Shown: one piece after another, positions 20,901 to 28,815 of the stretch | Layout: every line of letters begins with the position of its first letter | Position numbering within the stretch: the stretch's first letter is position 1 | Assembly (NCBI GenBank): GCA_041398825.1 | Contig: JAWKTX010000009.1 | Span: 285,265-349,264, forward strand | From: Planctomycetaceae bacterium | Lineage (GTDB): Bacteria > Planctomycetota > Planctomycetia > Planctomycetales > Planctomycetaceae | Direction: 5' to 3' | DNA: 64,000 nucleotides | Position numbers and translations under genes: made by a program | The notes under the pieces: generated by a model | Seen by the model: the letters and a program-made list of their open reading frames with translations, nothing else | What the model was told of the DNA's origin: nothing | Database searches by the model: none

Positions 20901-23900
20901 CACATCACGGCAGTGAATGGAGATTCTGCTGCTCTCATGGCCACTCGAACGGCCAACGCCATCAATGCGGCGTTGGGCAAGACCGTTGCGACTGCTAACG
21001 GGGACACAGTAGATATCGCCGGGGCGGTCAATACGTCCTTCGGATCAACATTCCGTTTAACGACGACCGATGTGGCACAGCTGAACGGCGATACGCTGAA
21101 CATCAATGGCAATGTGTTTAGTTTTGTCGCCGCAGCACCCACAAATGCGTTTCAAATTCAGACGGACAACAGTGCCACCGTTGTTGCGGGGCGGATTGTC
21201 ACGGCTCTGAACAATGTCTTCGGGGCTGGTACGGCCGCCAATCTGGCTGGCGTCGTTTCCATTCTGGATGCATTCCAGGTTATCTACACCGATAACGGTA
21301 CTGCCGCTCCTGCCGGGACGGGTGTGATCGACACGTTTTCTTCACCGATGACCTACACCCTGGTTTCGGATCCGCTGGGATCAGCGATGTCAGTCGATCA
21401 CAACGGATCGCCACTTCTGGTAGATGGTCGCGGTACACCACTGACGCACGACCTTCCGGGAACAACTCTCGTCCTGGATACTGCGCCATTCGTGACGTCG
21501 ATTGTTACAAACAATCGCATCACCATCCGCAGTGCTCCCGGAATTACCGTTCCTTTCAATTCGTTGCTGGTGACATCCGGTGGCACCGGGGTCGCTGGAT
21601 TGAACAAGCTGGTTTCGATTTACGCCGATATGACGGCGAATGAAGTCGCGGTCGCGATGCGACAGGCGATGGCAGACATCTGGTCGAACAGCGATCTGAC
21701 CAACATCAAGGGGCATGAGGAACTCATTCAGGTTATTGGTCACACCGTCTTTGATCAGGGACCGTTCGGATTCTCAGACTTCCTCCCAGGTGACTCATTC
21801 GGTGAAAATTCAGGGCCTGGAGCTGGGTTTGTGAACGGGCAGGCGACTCGCCCAGGTTCGCTTCGAGGCATGAATAATGCGGTCGAGGGTGTCTATATTG
21901 ATGACATCATCATCGGCTTTGCAGAACGCGGTGAAATGGTGACCAATGCACCGTCCACGGCGACATTCATCATCAATAACGATCTCTATGATCCTCAACG
22001 ACCAGTTGGAAACGAATACCTCGGAATATCTGACGGTGCGTATGATGTCGAAATTCGCCGCGCCACAGACTTCGGGCTTTCACAGACTCCGGACCCAACC
22101 AACGTTCTCTATCGCGCGATCGACACAAATGATCGTGAAATACAGGGGTTTGCTTTCTCTGTTCCTACGTCAGACCTGATTCCGCATAACTCAACGTTTG
22201 TTATCAGCGATGGTTGGCGTGAAGTGACGTTCCAGTTCATCGATAGTGGAATCGGGCTGGCAGACCTTGTCCCCGGCAATGTTCCCGTTGTGTTTACTCC
22301 GCTTTCGACGCTGACTGGTACCGGACAGGACAATCAGGAATTGATGGCGTCCCTGATTCTGAACGCAATCAATTCTCAGGCATCGCAGGCAGTATTGCAG
22401 ACCCAGGCCATGTTCCGGAATACGTCGGCTGGGGTGAGCAGCATGATCCATCTGACTGAGAATGGTTCTCTCATTCCGGATGCATCACTCGCACCCGTCA
22501 TGCCCATCACTGTTTACAATGCGTTCGGAGATCAGAATCACTTCCGTGATCAGGGTCAGATCGTTGTTCAGTCGAGTACAATCAACCATTCTCTTGGGTT
22601 CGGAATCGACATCGATGCTGGTGCCCGGGGAGGATTGAACCCAACGCCGCATCCAGGTTCTGTAAAGAATACGCAGGAAATCAACACCGCGCGACTCGTG
22701 ACCGGGGTCGTTGTCATGAACAACGTGATCGCTGCCAACAGCAGCGGTGGGGTCAGATTCAGCGGGGATACGGCAAACAATCCGCTGGCGTCAGTCCCAT
22801 ATGGTCGCATCGTAAACAACACAATTGTGGGTGTTGGCAGCGGCGTCGGGATACTCGTGAACGAAAATTCCAGCCCAACTCTTCTGAACAATATCGTTGC
22901 TGACTTTGGCACCGGCATTCAGGTCGACGCCAGTTCTCAGTCGGCAGGAACAGTGATTGGCGGAACGCTCTACAAAGGCAACGGCACCAACGCGGCGACT
23001 GGGGCAATCGGAGTCGGCACGTTCCCGATCATCCTTCTGGACCCAATGGATCCGCTGTTCGTTGATGCGGCCAATGACAATTACTACCTGGCTCCATTCT
23101 CGCAGGCTATCGACAGTTCGTTAAACTCACTGGGCGACCGTTCAGACATTACGCGTGTCAAAGCTCCGCTTGGACTTGGCCTGTCGCCAATTCTGGCACC
23201 GGGACTTGACGTTTACGGCCAGCTTCGCGGCGATGATGAGGCTGTTGCAACTCCTGCTGGTCAGGGGGCAAACGTATTTATCGACCGAGGGGCAATCGAC
23301 AGAGTCGACTTCTTCCAGCCAACGGCTGTCCTGGCACTTCCGGAAGATCAGTCAACCCTTGACCTCGATTCGGAATTGAATGCCGTTTGGACCGATGAAG
23401 CGACCAATCTTCGGCAGTTCCGAATCCGATTGATCGACGAAGGAATCGGTATTGATGATGCCACCATCTCGTCCTCGCAGTTCGTCCTGGAGCGTGATGG
23501 AGTCGTTCTTGTTGAGGGTACAGACTACATCTTCACCAACAACAGCATTAAAAAAGAAGCGATATTCTCCGCTGTAACCTTCTTCCCGTTTGAAAGTCGC
23601 TACACAATCATTGTTGACAACAATGATGCTACGAGCGGGGCCGCTGACGGAATCGATGGTGTGCGAGACCTGGCTGGAAACTACCTCGCTGCCACCGAAG
23701 CAGATGGCTCAACGAAGTTCCGGATCGTGGTCACCGATGGTGAGAACGATGCTCCAATTAACGGTGTACCAGCAGCACAGACAACTGACGAGGATGTGCC
23801 CCTTGTCTTCAGCACAGCGAATGGCAATGCAATCACGGTCAGCGATTCGGATGTTCGGCTGGGAGACAATCGCCTTACCGTGACGCTGACTGCGGTCAAC

Positions 23901-26900
23901 GGCACACTGACCCTTCCCACTCTGGCCGGGCTGACGTTGACAAACGGTACGGGTACCGGTGACCTCGTCGTGGAATTCGAAGGGGACGTCGACGACCTGA
24001 ATGCTGCTCTCGATGGGTTGGTCTTTACACCTGATCAGGACTATTTCGGGCCAGCTTCACTGACGGTTCTGACGAGCGACAACGGTCAGTTTGCAGCTCC
24101 CGGCTCACCTGTCATGACGGATTCTGATACGATCGACATCACGGTAAATTCCGTCAACGATGCTCCGACCTTCGACAATCTGCCTGTGCTGGGAGCATTG
24201 ACAGAGTTTGAAGACGAGTCCAGTTCGACCGTCACCGTTCCTTCATTCGTAACCGGTCAGAATGCAGGGCCAGCGAACGAGGACCAGACTCTGACCGCTC
24301 AGGTGACAGTGATCTCCACCACGGGAGCGTGGACACCGACGACATTCTTCACTGCAGCAGGTTCACCACAGATTGACCCTGTAACCGGGACACTCACATT
24401 CCAGCTGGCTCAGGATGTCAACGGAAGCGCTCTGGTAAGAGTTGTCCTTGTTGACAGCGAACTTGCCCAAAGCGTACCTCAGACGTTCACAATCACGGTG
24501 AATCCGGTCAACGACGAACCGGTATTCACACTCACTCCTGAGGCTGTCAATATCAACAGCCTTGAGGATGAAGATGCTGATTTGAACAATGTGACGGATA
24601 TTCAGTCTGTCGATTTGATCGATACCTTTGCTGCGGGACGATCAACTGCAATCGATGAAATTGGTGTCCAGAATCTCACGTGGGTTCTTGGTACGCCAGT
24701 GCCTGTCAGCGGGAATCTGACTTTCGATCTTCTGCAGATTCAGGCAGACGGAACTCTCCTCTACCAACCGTCCGCTGATACGGCCGGTGAGGTCACCGTC
24801 ACGTTGACGTTGATGGACGACGGTTCCAATGTCTTTCCAAACGATAATCTTTCCAGTTCTGTCACCCTGACCATTGTCGTGACACAGGTGAATGATGCTC
24901 CTGTGGCCGTCACTCCTGACTACGTCGTGGACGAAGGCTACAGCCTGACGCTCGACGCAACCGGGTCATTTGACGTTGATGAATTCTTCGGTGACACGCT
25001 GAGTTATTCGTGGGATATTGATGGCGACGGCACCTATGATCTGAACACAACGGCAGAAACCACAGTCATCAGCTGGGCGACCCTGCAATCGGTTTATGGC
25101 ATCACCGCACCTGCCGTGTACGACATCAAACTACAGGTGACAGATTCATTCGGTCCGTTAGCAGACGAGGCAACAGCTACATTTACGACGCTGATTGTTG
25201 ACTATGGTGATGCCCCTGATTCCTACGGCACCACACAGGGCGTCGGTGGGGCTGCTCACACGATACAGGGGAACCTTCATCTTGGTGCGACGGTCGATAA
25301 CGAAGTGACTGGGGTCCCAACACCAGGAGCAACCGGCGATGATGCCGCGGGAACTGACGATGAGGATGGAGTGGTCTTCCCAACGTCGTTCGAGTCCACT
25401 GCGGGTGTCGATCTTCCGACATACTTCCTGGTGACGTCTTCAGAATCAGGGAAATTGGATATCTGGCTTGATCTGGACCAGGATGGTGCATTCAGTAACG
25501 CGGAACATATTAATGCGGGTGTCAGTTACGATGTTGTAGCCGGGGTAAACCGAATTGACTTCGAAATACCCGCTGGTACGCCGACTGGTGATACCGCGAT
25601 GCGATTCCGAGTCAGCAGCACAGGTGGCCTCGCTCCTACAGGACGAGCAGATGACGGAGAAGTGGAAGACTATGTTGTAACCATTCAGGATCTTCAGGCA
25701 CCAGTGGCACCGTCCGTCGTCAAACCTGTTGACGTTATCCCGGGCGACGCGATTGCACCTGAAACCAGCGACTCAACGCCGATCATTGAATGGTCATTCC
25801 ACGACGCGAATTACTTTTACGATGTACTGGTTGAAGGCGCGTCTGGTCCGGTATTCAGCCAGACCGATTTGATCACCACAAGCACTGAAGTAACGACACC
25901 GTTGCTCCCGGGCACATACACGGTGACGGTCACGGCTAAAAATCGTGCCGGGACCCCCGCTGTCCCGGTCAGCTACACGTTTGACGTGGTTGCAATTTCC
26001 GTCCAGTCGCCTTCGGACAATGGCGTTGTAAACGACACCTACCGTCCGACGATCACCTGGACGCCAGTTGCCGGATCGAAGTCGTACACCGTACAAATTG
26101 TGACCGGTCCATCAAACACCGTGGTGCACACTGGTTTCGTGTCCGACTCCGGCTTTCCGCCGAATGCGGCAGCTTCCTACGACGTCCCGATCGATCTGCC
26201 GATTGGTACATACAAAGTGAGAATTCGCGCGACCGATGGAGCCGACCTTGCGGGAGACTGGAGTCCGTACTCAACATTCAAAGTGCGAACTCCGACCACG
26301 ATTACGGCCCCAATTGGGACTACGAATCTTGTACGGCCAACGATCACCTGGGATCCGATCCCCGGTGCAGTGACCTATACGATTCAGGTAAACAACTTTA
26401 CCGACGCGAAAGGAAAACTGTTCTTCGAAACGGGCCTCACCAGTACCTCATTCACTCCAACATTTGACCTGGCTCTGGCGACCTACAATGTCTGGGTGAT
26501 TGGTTACAATGCAGATGGTGAAAGCAGCATCTGGAGCAGCACACATTCGTTTACTGTTTCCTCACAGGTAACAGCGATTGTTCCGACCGGACGCCTGAAT
26601 GACCCGACTCCAACGTTTGGTTGGGAACCGGTCGTAGGGGCGGATGCTTATAACCTGATTGTCCGAAACAGTAGCGGTACTGTTGTCATCAACGTCAATG
26701 GATTGCCATCGACGTCGTACACTTCTGTAGATGAACTACCGCTGGGTCAGTACACATACCAGATTCAGGCCGTCAATCTGCCGAAAACCAGTTCCACCGG
26801 GCCAGCAGTCCTTTCTGCATTCAGCCAGAACTATTCGTTCATGGTGGCAACAGCTCCGACAGTTCTGACACCGGAATCCACAGTCTTTGGGGAACATCCG

Positions 26901-28433
26901 GAGATTACCTGGGAGAAACCTCTTGGAGCAGGAAACAGTGAGATCTATATCCGTCAAACTGGCGGTGAAGAACAGTTCCTGATCATCACAGACGTGCCGG
27001 GCACGAGCTACATTCCAACGGAACGTGTGTTTGGCATTGGCACTTACACGGTTTGGGTGCGTACTTTTGTAGAAGGTGCCAGCAGCTCGCTTCCGTTGTC
27101 CCAAAGGGCTTCTTTCTGGAGTCCGGGCAAGACATTCCGAGTAGCAACACCTCCTACAAATCTTCTGCCAACCGGGCGTGTTGCAACCAGCACTCCAACG
27201 CTCACCTGGGAAGGTGTGCCGGGAGCGGTTAGTTATGAAGTTTGGGTGAATAACGAGACTGCCCCAGTACGGGCGGTTCTGGCAACGAACCTGAATTCGC
27301 TGAGCTACACACCGTCAAGCGACCTGCCGATCGGACGTTACATCTTCTGGACTCGAGCCCGAAATGCTTTTGGCACATACAGCAACTGGAGTACACCTGT
27401 TCGATTTGAAATCGCGACGGCACCAACATTGTCTGGTCCGCCCGCATCGACCTTCGATCGGACCCCTGACTTCAGCTGGAACAGCCAGAAAGAAACGTTG
27501 GGTGGGGTTGTAACCGGTGCGCAGAGCTACGAATTTATCCTGTACCGGGTGAATCCGGCAACTGCTCGCCTTGAACCATTTTCGAGTGCGACAGGTCTGT
27601 CAACACCGAACTACACGCCGACCACCGACTTGCCCGACGGCAAGTATCGGGCGTGGGTTCGCAGCGTGAACCCCGGTCGTCCCGGGTCAGGTGTGGCAGC
27701 GACGTATACGAATTGGAGTTCGCCGTTTGACTTTGCCGTCGGCGGTGTACCTGTTCTGAACTCTGTGCCAAATACCACGGATACCACACCGACGATTACC
27801 TGGCAGACTGTTGGAGCCGCCTCAGGATACGAGATCTATATTTCGCTTCCTTCGACTCCAGGCACTCCAATTGTTCGAGTCGATAATATCGGTCTGAACT
27901 CTTTCACCGTTCAGAACCCGCTGGCGACTGGTACCTATCGTGTTTGGGTGCGGGCGATTAGTTCAATCAACGGTAAGTACAGTGGTTGGAGCAGCCCAAT
28001 CACCATGAACATCGTTGATGCCGCTGATGCTCAGGGGCTGGAGATTGCCACAGATGCGACATTGTTGACTGCTGTTTATCAACTGTCGGCCGATTCCGGC
28101 GATGCAATTGCCCGTGAAAGTGCCTACGACGCGTCCGTCAGCATGCTTCCCGCTCGCACTCCCGGAACCCAAATGCCGCAGGAGGCTTCGGATGTATTGG
28201 ACACCGTCTCAGCAATTGCTGTCACCACTGAGTCCCCGATCACTGCGGAAGTGCTGATCGAGGAAACGGATGAGGTTTTGGCGGGCTGGGGCGACCATTC
28301 CTGGTGGGAATCTGCCGAAAAAACCGTCGAAGTCCAGCCCGCGAGCGATGAGCAGGCAAATCTGAGCCTCCTGGGCGCTTTGCTTGCGTTTTCACCACTT
28401 CGTTCTCGTCGCAGGAAGAATGAAGAAAAGTAA
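11976..28433 (+). CDS. Giant multidomain surface protein with matrixin-like metalloprotease and LEPR-XLL-like N-terminus
   Basis: A 5,485-residue, probably exported protein. Seen in order: a basic leader with LEIRSLL at residues 37-43 (the motif that starts many planctomycete giants); a metzincin zinc site HEIGHLLGLGH at 467-477; a PPC-like beta domain (about 510-630); parallel beta-helix-like regions (about 800-1450 and 3530-3710); a second PPC-like domain (about 1550-1710); eight GESFT-type repeats (about 2505-3105); cadherin-like units marked by VNDAP/VNDEP (about 3920-4310); a PKD-like unit; a DYGDAPDSYGT-to-GEVEDYVV domain (about 4409-4572); eight fibronectin-III-like repeats (about 4580-5350); and a C-terminal LSLLGALLAF segment followed by RSRRRK. 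Few cysteines are present. The role is inferred: an adhesive or matrix-forming cell-surface protein with proteolytic activity on itself or neighbours. Whether the C-terminus is a sorting signal for the exosortase at 57-58.7 kb is open. Confidence 0.9.
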   Translation: MLISSWLNAVRYRLQTQSRTTKRRPVQKRSARASEELEIRSLLTSLVAVRPNVGAFLTDGEVRNIAPQELTLQFSLGENIDASSVTPDSIQVTRGGVDGILDSLAVPSTDDVPVSIGFVGVGNAPNEVVLRFGENLPDDVYRITVKGTGSDILTTDGGTAFNNGADDQFEFELDLGAQIAAVDPQPVTVNADGTVTQARDQIVLYLNQDDLDPVAAETPGFYQLIYTQDTVSNLDDVTFVPTSVVYDDVTDTAVLTFAGDLATLPGAGAGSYRLRVGNAETAPQAPLAQPVFADPGDSFATANTVLGTISAGGNQSHIISSSIDPQPYQFVFPGALTDIGNRQVEIETHVNAGADGTPGTSQIDYNFQSFYGFDPLGNPLQNVITAAQKQRAREVFEFYSNYLGIDFRETDASGLTIVTGDLRALDPTIPTGPGGVAGLAGGGMAIMDQAEIWNDTAGGSWFEVAMHEIGHLLGLGHTYDVPALTVQGSNGGATVGATEPDFPGDIDVVHGQYLHRPDSIDIDLYQFNVAANTSGTFTTEVIAERLANSSRLDSVIRLYRQNADGSRELIAQNDDYFSEDSFLQLHLSAGATPVTYFLGISSVGNESYDPTIAGTGFGGTSQGAYQMRVDFRPDETTTIVDTTGQKFDGDADGIEGGVYNFWFRTASEADTLFVSKGAMSTTSTSVSAGVTSFVVQSVAPFQVNDVIRVDNEQMLITGINPTTRTLTVTRGFNSTTVVAHNSGSVVRNNAADGSTTLPFARISDATAVATPGQIIRIVGNGGADGDIATVEDNVPYQIGFNTLNQPLQDGTTLEVPKGVTVMVDAGAVLKLRRALIGVGSSSTSVDRSGGALQVLGTPLNQVIFTSWNDESIGTDTSATPTTPQAGDWGGIAFRNTIDRNQARFNFQSEGEFLNYVSNADIRFGGGNVVVDSVLQTINPIFIDGAQPTIVHNTITRSSDSAISANPDSFEELTFHSPRFQGGAQPFTSDYNRVGPDIYGNTLLENSTNGLFIRVTTPAGNATQKLTVPGRFDDTDIVHVIAQNLEIQGMPGGAVRDQTPPAVNIVTLTTITGSGNLAAGSYNYRLVFTDENGVESPASAITVTATLNTQGSIDVRGLPAATAAYTGRRLYRSNNLGGGSYTLVANLDRSATTYLDTGADLGRTLIPVASRDRARPDARLLIDPGMVIKLEGARIETEVGAQFIAEGTIGRPIIFTSRLDDRFGAGGTFDTNNDDNAPSEAVPSPGNWGGIYVGHLATASIDQSLITFAGGIVPVGSNFAGFNAVEVHQATARIRNTVFESNASGVGGTASSDRDGLFPNASGTIFVRASQPVILNNDFRNNIGAGININANALNSSLVSDYGRSTGTADRQEAYGDNQGPLIRDNRFGGNTINGLQVRGETLTTQGVWDDTDIVHVLMNEVYIPDFQHYGGLRLESSSTSSLVIKLSGSNAGFTANGYPLDIIDRVGGSLQVIGQPGNPVVMTSLSDDTVGAGFDLDGLPLRDTNGNGLGTGVVGDWRGIIIDEYAHDRNVAVYVESEVADRLSQDTNGTITTAESIGLLAANEKSGDENLRLGFEIQGFIDNPGDSDIYSFSATAGTGVVLDIDRTANSLDSVVELLDANGQIIAISDNIGDVTVLQPGTNARLMSYDPFSLGDHYTFSTLDAGFRVVLPGTTGTQQPYFVRVRSSNPTPATQLTGLTSGAYQLQIRLNELDEIPGTQITYADIRYANTGIQILGQPAHSPLAGESTEISPGTGVTSVTVGNLMNSDRAALSLAGRLGSPTGADTNPNSYDVDFWEFEVNYDATQQIGGVALDAPHVPVTIDLDFADGFSRADVTVAVYDSNNRLILIGRDSNISDDQPKGLNGADVSDLTRGSNGKLDPFIGPVELIGGTYRLAVFPNDIVPQAMNQYWQSNPTSSLVRFEPVNSVQRIAEERFGAADTASTALAPVVDLFTITGGQLDPQHIVPFNLGDVTLFVSQARGITGTNRSVISSVDPFTGAIETLLGQFSPSTGDIAMRADGQLHSFSTGPATGAFTDGNVGNYLRIDTGTAAATVIGDDGIATNLLNGTAAAAHDVGIQFNAMTYTGTTGNNLWAVGNRSQLFPKPGQTGGVAAQFTNNILYNFNLATGDQVNRNNGNNRQNAAQATQGAGTTQTEIGQVDTSFTNGGLNGTITGMVPIGGQFLMVDDAGGLYRINQNGGATTFIANVGGLNINFQGLSLGPDEVENGRYADVLFGISSTGELFAFDQTGELLPIFVDAQTSVQVQGVFNVTGLAFSTLDYNLWHTTGNRGSLNAADDGHGIDVPPYDNSIALPEAGGTSLYFGNERQGTTAGNKNTDANNAPATARTRNVDFPGGAYGTVVSNDFSLEGYSSADKPVLYFSYFLETEDAAYVYGTNPDTLMRDSFRVFVGDEDGNWNLVTTNNSLHSATQFDEYDYGPDGSPTLAPVVQTFVDVVEAFDNTNGWRQARIDLSNYAGRSGLKLRFDFSTAGSMNLGDVLTTGSELRAVDATQLTDGDTLTIDGTTFEFDLGAHLTVPSGGAIAGETFTVFGTQFTYTPNPVGPEDILANPTDTAQDIANRTNAFLNQYFGGTSVILPDGSQLEGESFTILGQTFTYTANPVLPSDILANAVDSADTLAARTVVVVDSVLGVGTAFSKGPKVDFPQIGVITFGSSVNVPAGNVLQLESFTFLGKTFTYTATPVAATDILAQPGDSGATVAAAAVAVINAELGPGTAFVDASAPARISLPDIPTALDAVVTGGSLVIPTPTGVDTLEGESFTLFGTTFTFTATPSRPRDILALGTDTASDIANRVLAAINAQFGPTTAFIDPAVTDRVSVPNIPNFNSSFIRGSSLITSIGDPLEGYEFQLRGVTFRYTNNPLGTGEILARPGDSSTLIATRTAAAINNIFGANTATANLDRVSIPDLSATGQGVFLGGQLQMVDVTATNFEGESFTVYGETFTYRDPGSPWNTFANHITAVNGDSAALMATRTANAINAALGKTVATANGDTVDIAGAVNTSFGSTFRLTTTDVAQLNGDTLNINGNVFSFVAAAPTNAFQIQTDNSATVVAGRIVTALNNVFGAGTAANLAGVVSILDAFQVIYTDNGTAAPAGTGVIDTFSSPMTYTLVSDPLGSAMSVDHNGSPLLVDGRGTPLTHDLPGTTLVLDTAPFVTSIVTNNRITIRSAPGITVPFNSLLVTSGGTGVAGLNKLVSIYADMTANEVAVAMRQAMADIWSNSDLTNIKGHEELIQVIGHTVFDQGPFGFSDFLPGDSFGENSGPGAGFVNGQATRPGSLRGMNNAVEGVYIDDIIIGFAERGEMVTNAPSTATFIINNDLYDPQRPVGNEYLGISDGAYDVEIRRATDFGLSQTPDPTNVLYRAIDTNDREIQGFAFSVPTSDLIPHNSTFVISDGWREVTFQFIDSGIGLADLVPGNVPVVFTPLSTLTGTGQDNQELMASLILNAINSQASQAVLQTQAMFRNTSAGVSSMIHLTENGSLIPDASLAPVMPITVYNAFGDQNHFRDQGQIVVQSSTINHSLGFGIDIDAGARGGLNPTPHPGSVKNTQEINTARLVTGVVVMNNVIAANSSGGVRFSGDTANNPLASVPYGRIVNNTIVGVGSGVGILVNENSSPTLLNNIVADFGTGIQVDASSQSAGTVIGGTLYKGNGTNAATGAIGVGTFPIILLDPMDPLFVDAANDNYYLAPFSQAIDSSLNSLGDRSDITRVKAPLGLGLSPILAPGLDVYGQLRGDDEAVATPAGQGANVFIDRGAIDRVDFFQPTAVLALPEDQSTLDLDSELNAVWTDEATNLRQFRIRLIDEGIGIDDATISSSQFVLERDGVVLVEGTDYIFTNNSIKKEAIFSAVTFFPFESRYTIIVDNNDATSGAADGIDGVRDLAGNYLAATEADGSTKFRIVVTDGENDAPINGVPAAQTTDEDVPLVFSTANGNAITVSDSDVRLGDNRLTVTLTAVNGTLTLPTLAGLTLTNGTGTGDLVVEFEGDVDDLNAALDGLVFTPDQDYFGPASLTVLTSDNGQFAAPGSPVMTDSDTIDITVNSVNDAPTFDNLPVLGALTEFEDESSSTVTVPSFVTGQNAGPANEDQTLTAQVTVISTTGAWTPTTFFTAAGSPQIDPVTGTLTFQLAQDVNGSALVRVVLVDSELAQSVPQTFTITVNPVNDEPVFTLTPEAVNINSLEDEDADLNNVTDIQSVDLIDTFAAGRSTAIDEIGVQNLTWVLGTPVPVSGNLTFDLLQIQADGTLLYQPSADTAGEVTVTLTLMDDGSNVFPNDNLSSSVTLTIVVTQVNDAPVAVTPDYVVDEGYSLTLDATGSFDVDEFFGDTLSYSWDIDGDGTYDLNTTAETTVISWATLQSVYGITAPAVYDIKLQVTDSFGPLADEATATFTTLIVDYGDAPDSYGTTQGVGGAAHTIQGNLHLGATVDNEVTGVPTPGATGDDAAGTDDEDGVVFPTSFESTAGVDLPTYFLVTSSESGKLDIWLDLDQDGAFSNAEHINAGVSYDVVAGVNRIDFEIPAGTPTGDTAMRFRVSSTGGLAPTGRADDGEVEDYVVTIQDLQAPVAPSVVKPVDVIPGDAIAPETSDSTPIIEWSFHDANYFYDVLVEGASGPVFSQTDLITTSTEVTTPLLPGTYTVTVTAKNRAGTPAVPVSYTFDVVAISVQSPSDNGVVNDTYRPTITWTPVAGSKSYTVQIVTGPSNTVVHTGFVSDSGFPPNAAASYDVPIDLPIGTYKVRIRATDGADLAGDWSPYSTFKVRTPTTITAPIGTTNLVRPTITWDPIPGAVTYTIQVNNFTDAKGKLFFETGLTSTSFTPTFDLALATYNVWVIGYNADGESSIWSSTHSFTVSSQVTAIVPTGRLNDPTPTFGWEPVVGADAYNLIVRNSSGTVVINVNGLPSTSYTSVDELPLGQYTYQIQAVNLPKTSSTGPAVLSAFSQNYSFMVATAPTVLTPESTVFGEHPEITWEKPLGAGNSEIYIRQTGGEEQFLIITDVPGTSYIPTERVFGIGTYTVWVRTFVEGASSSLPLSQRASFWSPGKTFRVATPPTNLLPTGRVATSTPTLTWEGVPGAVSYEVWVNNETAPVRAVLATNLNSLSYTPSSDLPIGRYIFWTRARNAFGTYSNWSTPVRFEIATAPTLSGPPASTFDRTPDFSWNSQKETLGGVVTGAQSYEFILYRVNPATARLEPFSSATGLSTPNYTPTTDLPDGKYRAWVRSVNPGRPGSGVAATYTNWSSPFDFAVGGVPVLNSVPNTTDTTPTITWQTVGAASGYEIYISLPSTPGTPIVRVDNIGLNSFTVQNPLATGTYRVWVRAISSINGKYSGWSSPITMNIVDAADAQGLEIATDATLLTAVYQLSADSGDAIARESAYDASVSMLPARTPGTQMPQEASDVLDTVSAIAVTTESPITAEVLIEETDEVLAGWGDHSWWESAEKTVEVQPASDEQANLSLLGALLAFSPLRSRRRKNEEK
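19490..21290 (+). repeat. Eight divergent GESFT-type protein repeats inside the giant gene
   Basis: Units start near 19520, 19606, 19786, 20030, 20301, 20566, 20827 and 21089. Each has a core of the form G(E/D)(S/T)FTxxGxTFTYT, then in most copies DILAxxxDS and an AxRTAxAIN helix, before a short linker. Unit length varies from about 29 to 90 residues. DNA identity is low, so the copies are old. The pattern resembles the TITINGxxFxF...AIN repeats found in some phage and bacterial surface proteins, but I cannot name a family. Confidence 0.8.
25775..28020 (+). repeat. Eight fibronectin-III-like repeats near the C-terminus of the giant protein
   Basis: Units of about 90-100 residues each open with (T/R)PTITW-like strands (near 25780, 26043, 26335, 26608, 26893, 27190, 27460 and 27787), followed by GAxxYxVxV and closing with a YxVWVRA-like strand and WS. 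This beta-sandwich pattern suits a stalk that holds other domains away from the cell surface. Confidence 0.8.
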
Positions 28434-28455
28434 CCTCGCTTGTTCCGGGTAAACA

Positions 28456-28487
28456 GAAAGGCTGACGCAAGCGTCAGCCTTTCTCAT
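28456..28487 (+). terminator. Intrinsic terminator after the giant gene
   Basis: A perfect 13-bp inverted repeat (GAAAGGCTGACGC / GCGTCAGCCTTTC, 28456-28468 and 28471-28483) with a very tight loop begins 22 bp after the stop codon and runs into a short pyrimidine stretch. It isolates the giant gene from the DUF1559 gene. Confidence 0.85.
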
Positions 28488-28804
28488 GCGCGAAGCAGCA
28501 AGTGAAATTGTTCGATTCTGACCACGGTTGTTACGACTGTTGCAGGATGCAACACTTGGTGAATCTGTTGTAGCACTTCCCTGGAGACTAGTTGCAAACA
28601 CCGGAAGGGGACGATAAGGTTCAAACGCTGATTACACGCCAATTTTGCCGTTGATCCTCTTGCGACCATTCAATTTCATAATTTTTGAACGAATTGTCAC
28701 AGAATTTGCGTTACATCGTTTTGCTGGTCAAATTTTGAAGGATCACGAGCAGCACACTCGTTGGCGTGCTTGATTTTGATTGAAATTTCCTGTCATTTGT
28801 TTCT
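28488..28804. other. Leader region of the DUF1559 gene, no gene seen
   Basis: About 320 bp between the terminator and the DUF1559 ribosome site. It is AT-richer than its surroundings toward the 3' end (28670-28740), as expected for a promoter, but I could not fit a clear -35/-10 or sigma-54 pair. A small perfect hairpin (GTTGCA-GGA-TGCAAC) lies at 28539-28553. Confidence 0.4.
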
Positions 28805-28809
28805 GGAGA
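28805..28809 (+). promoter_or_regulatory. Ribosome binding site selecting the second of two close ATGs
   Basis: GGAGA directly abuts the ATG at 28810 but lies 6 bases before the ATG at 28816, which makes the latter the likely start of the DUF1559 protein. Confidence 0.7.
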
Positions 28810-28815
28810 ATGCTC

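Noticed and set aside
28760..28785. Possible sigma-54 promoter (TTGGC...TTGATT) before the DUF1559 gene
   Set aside because: The -12 element and the spacing do not fit the consensus.
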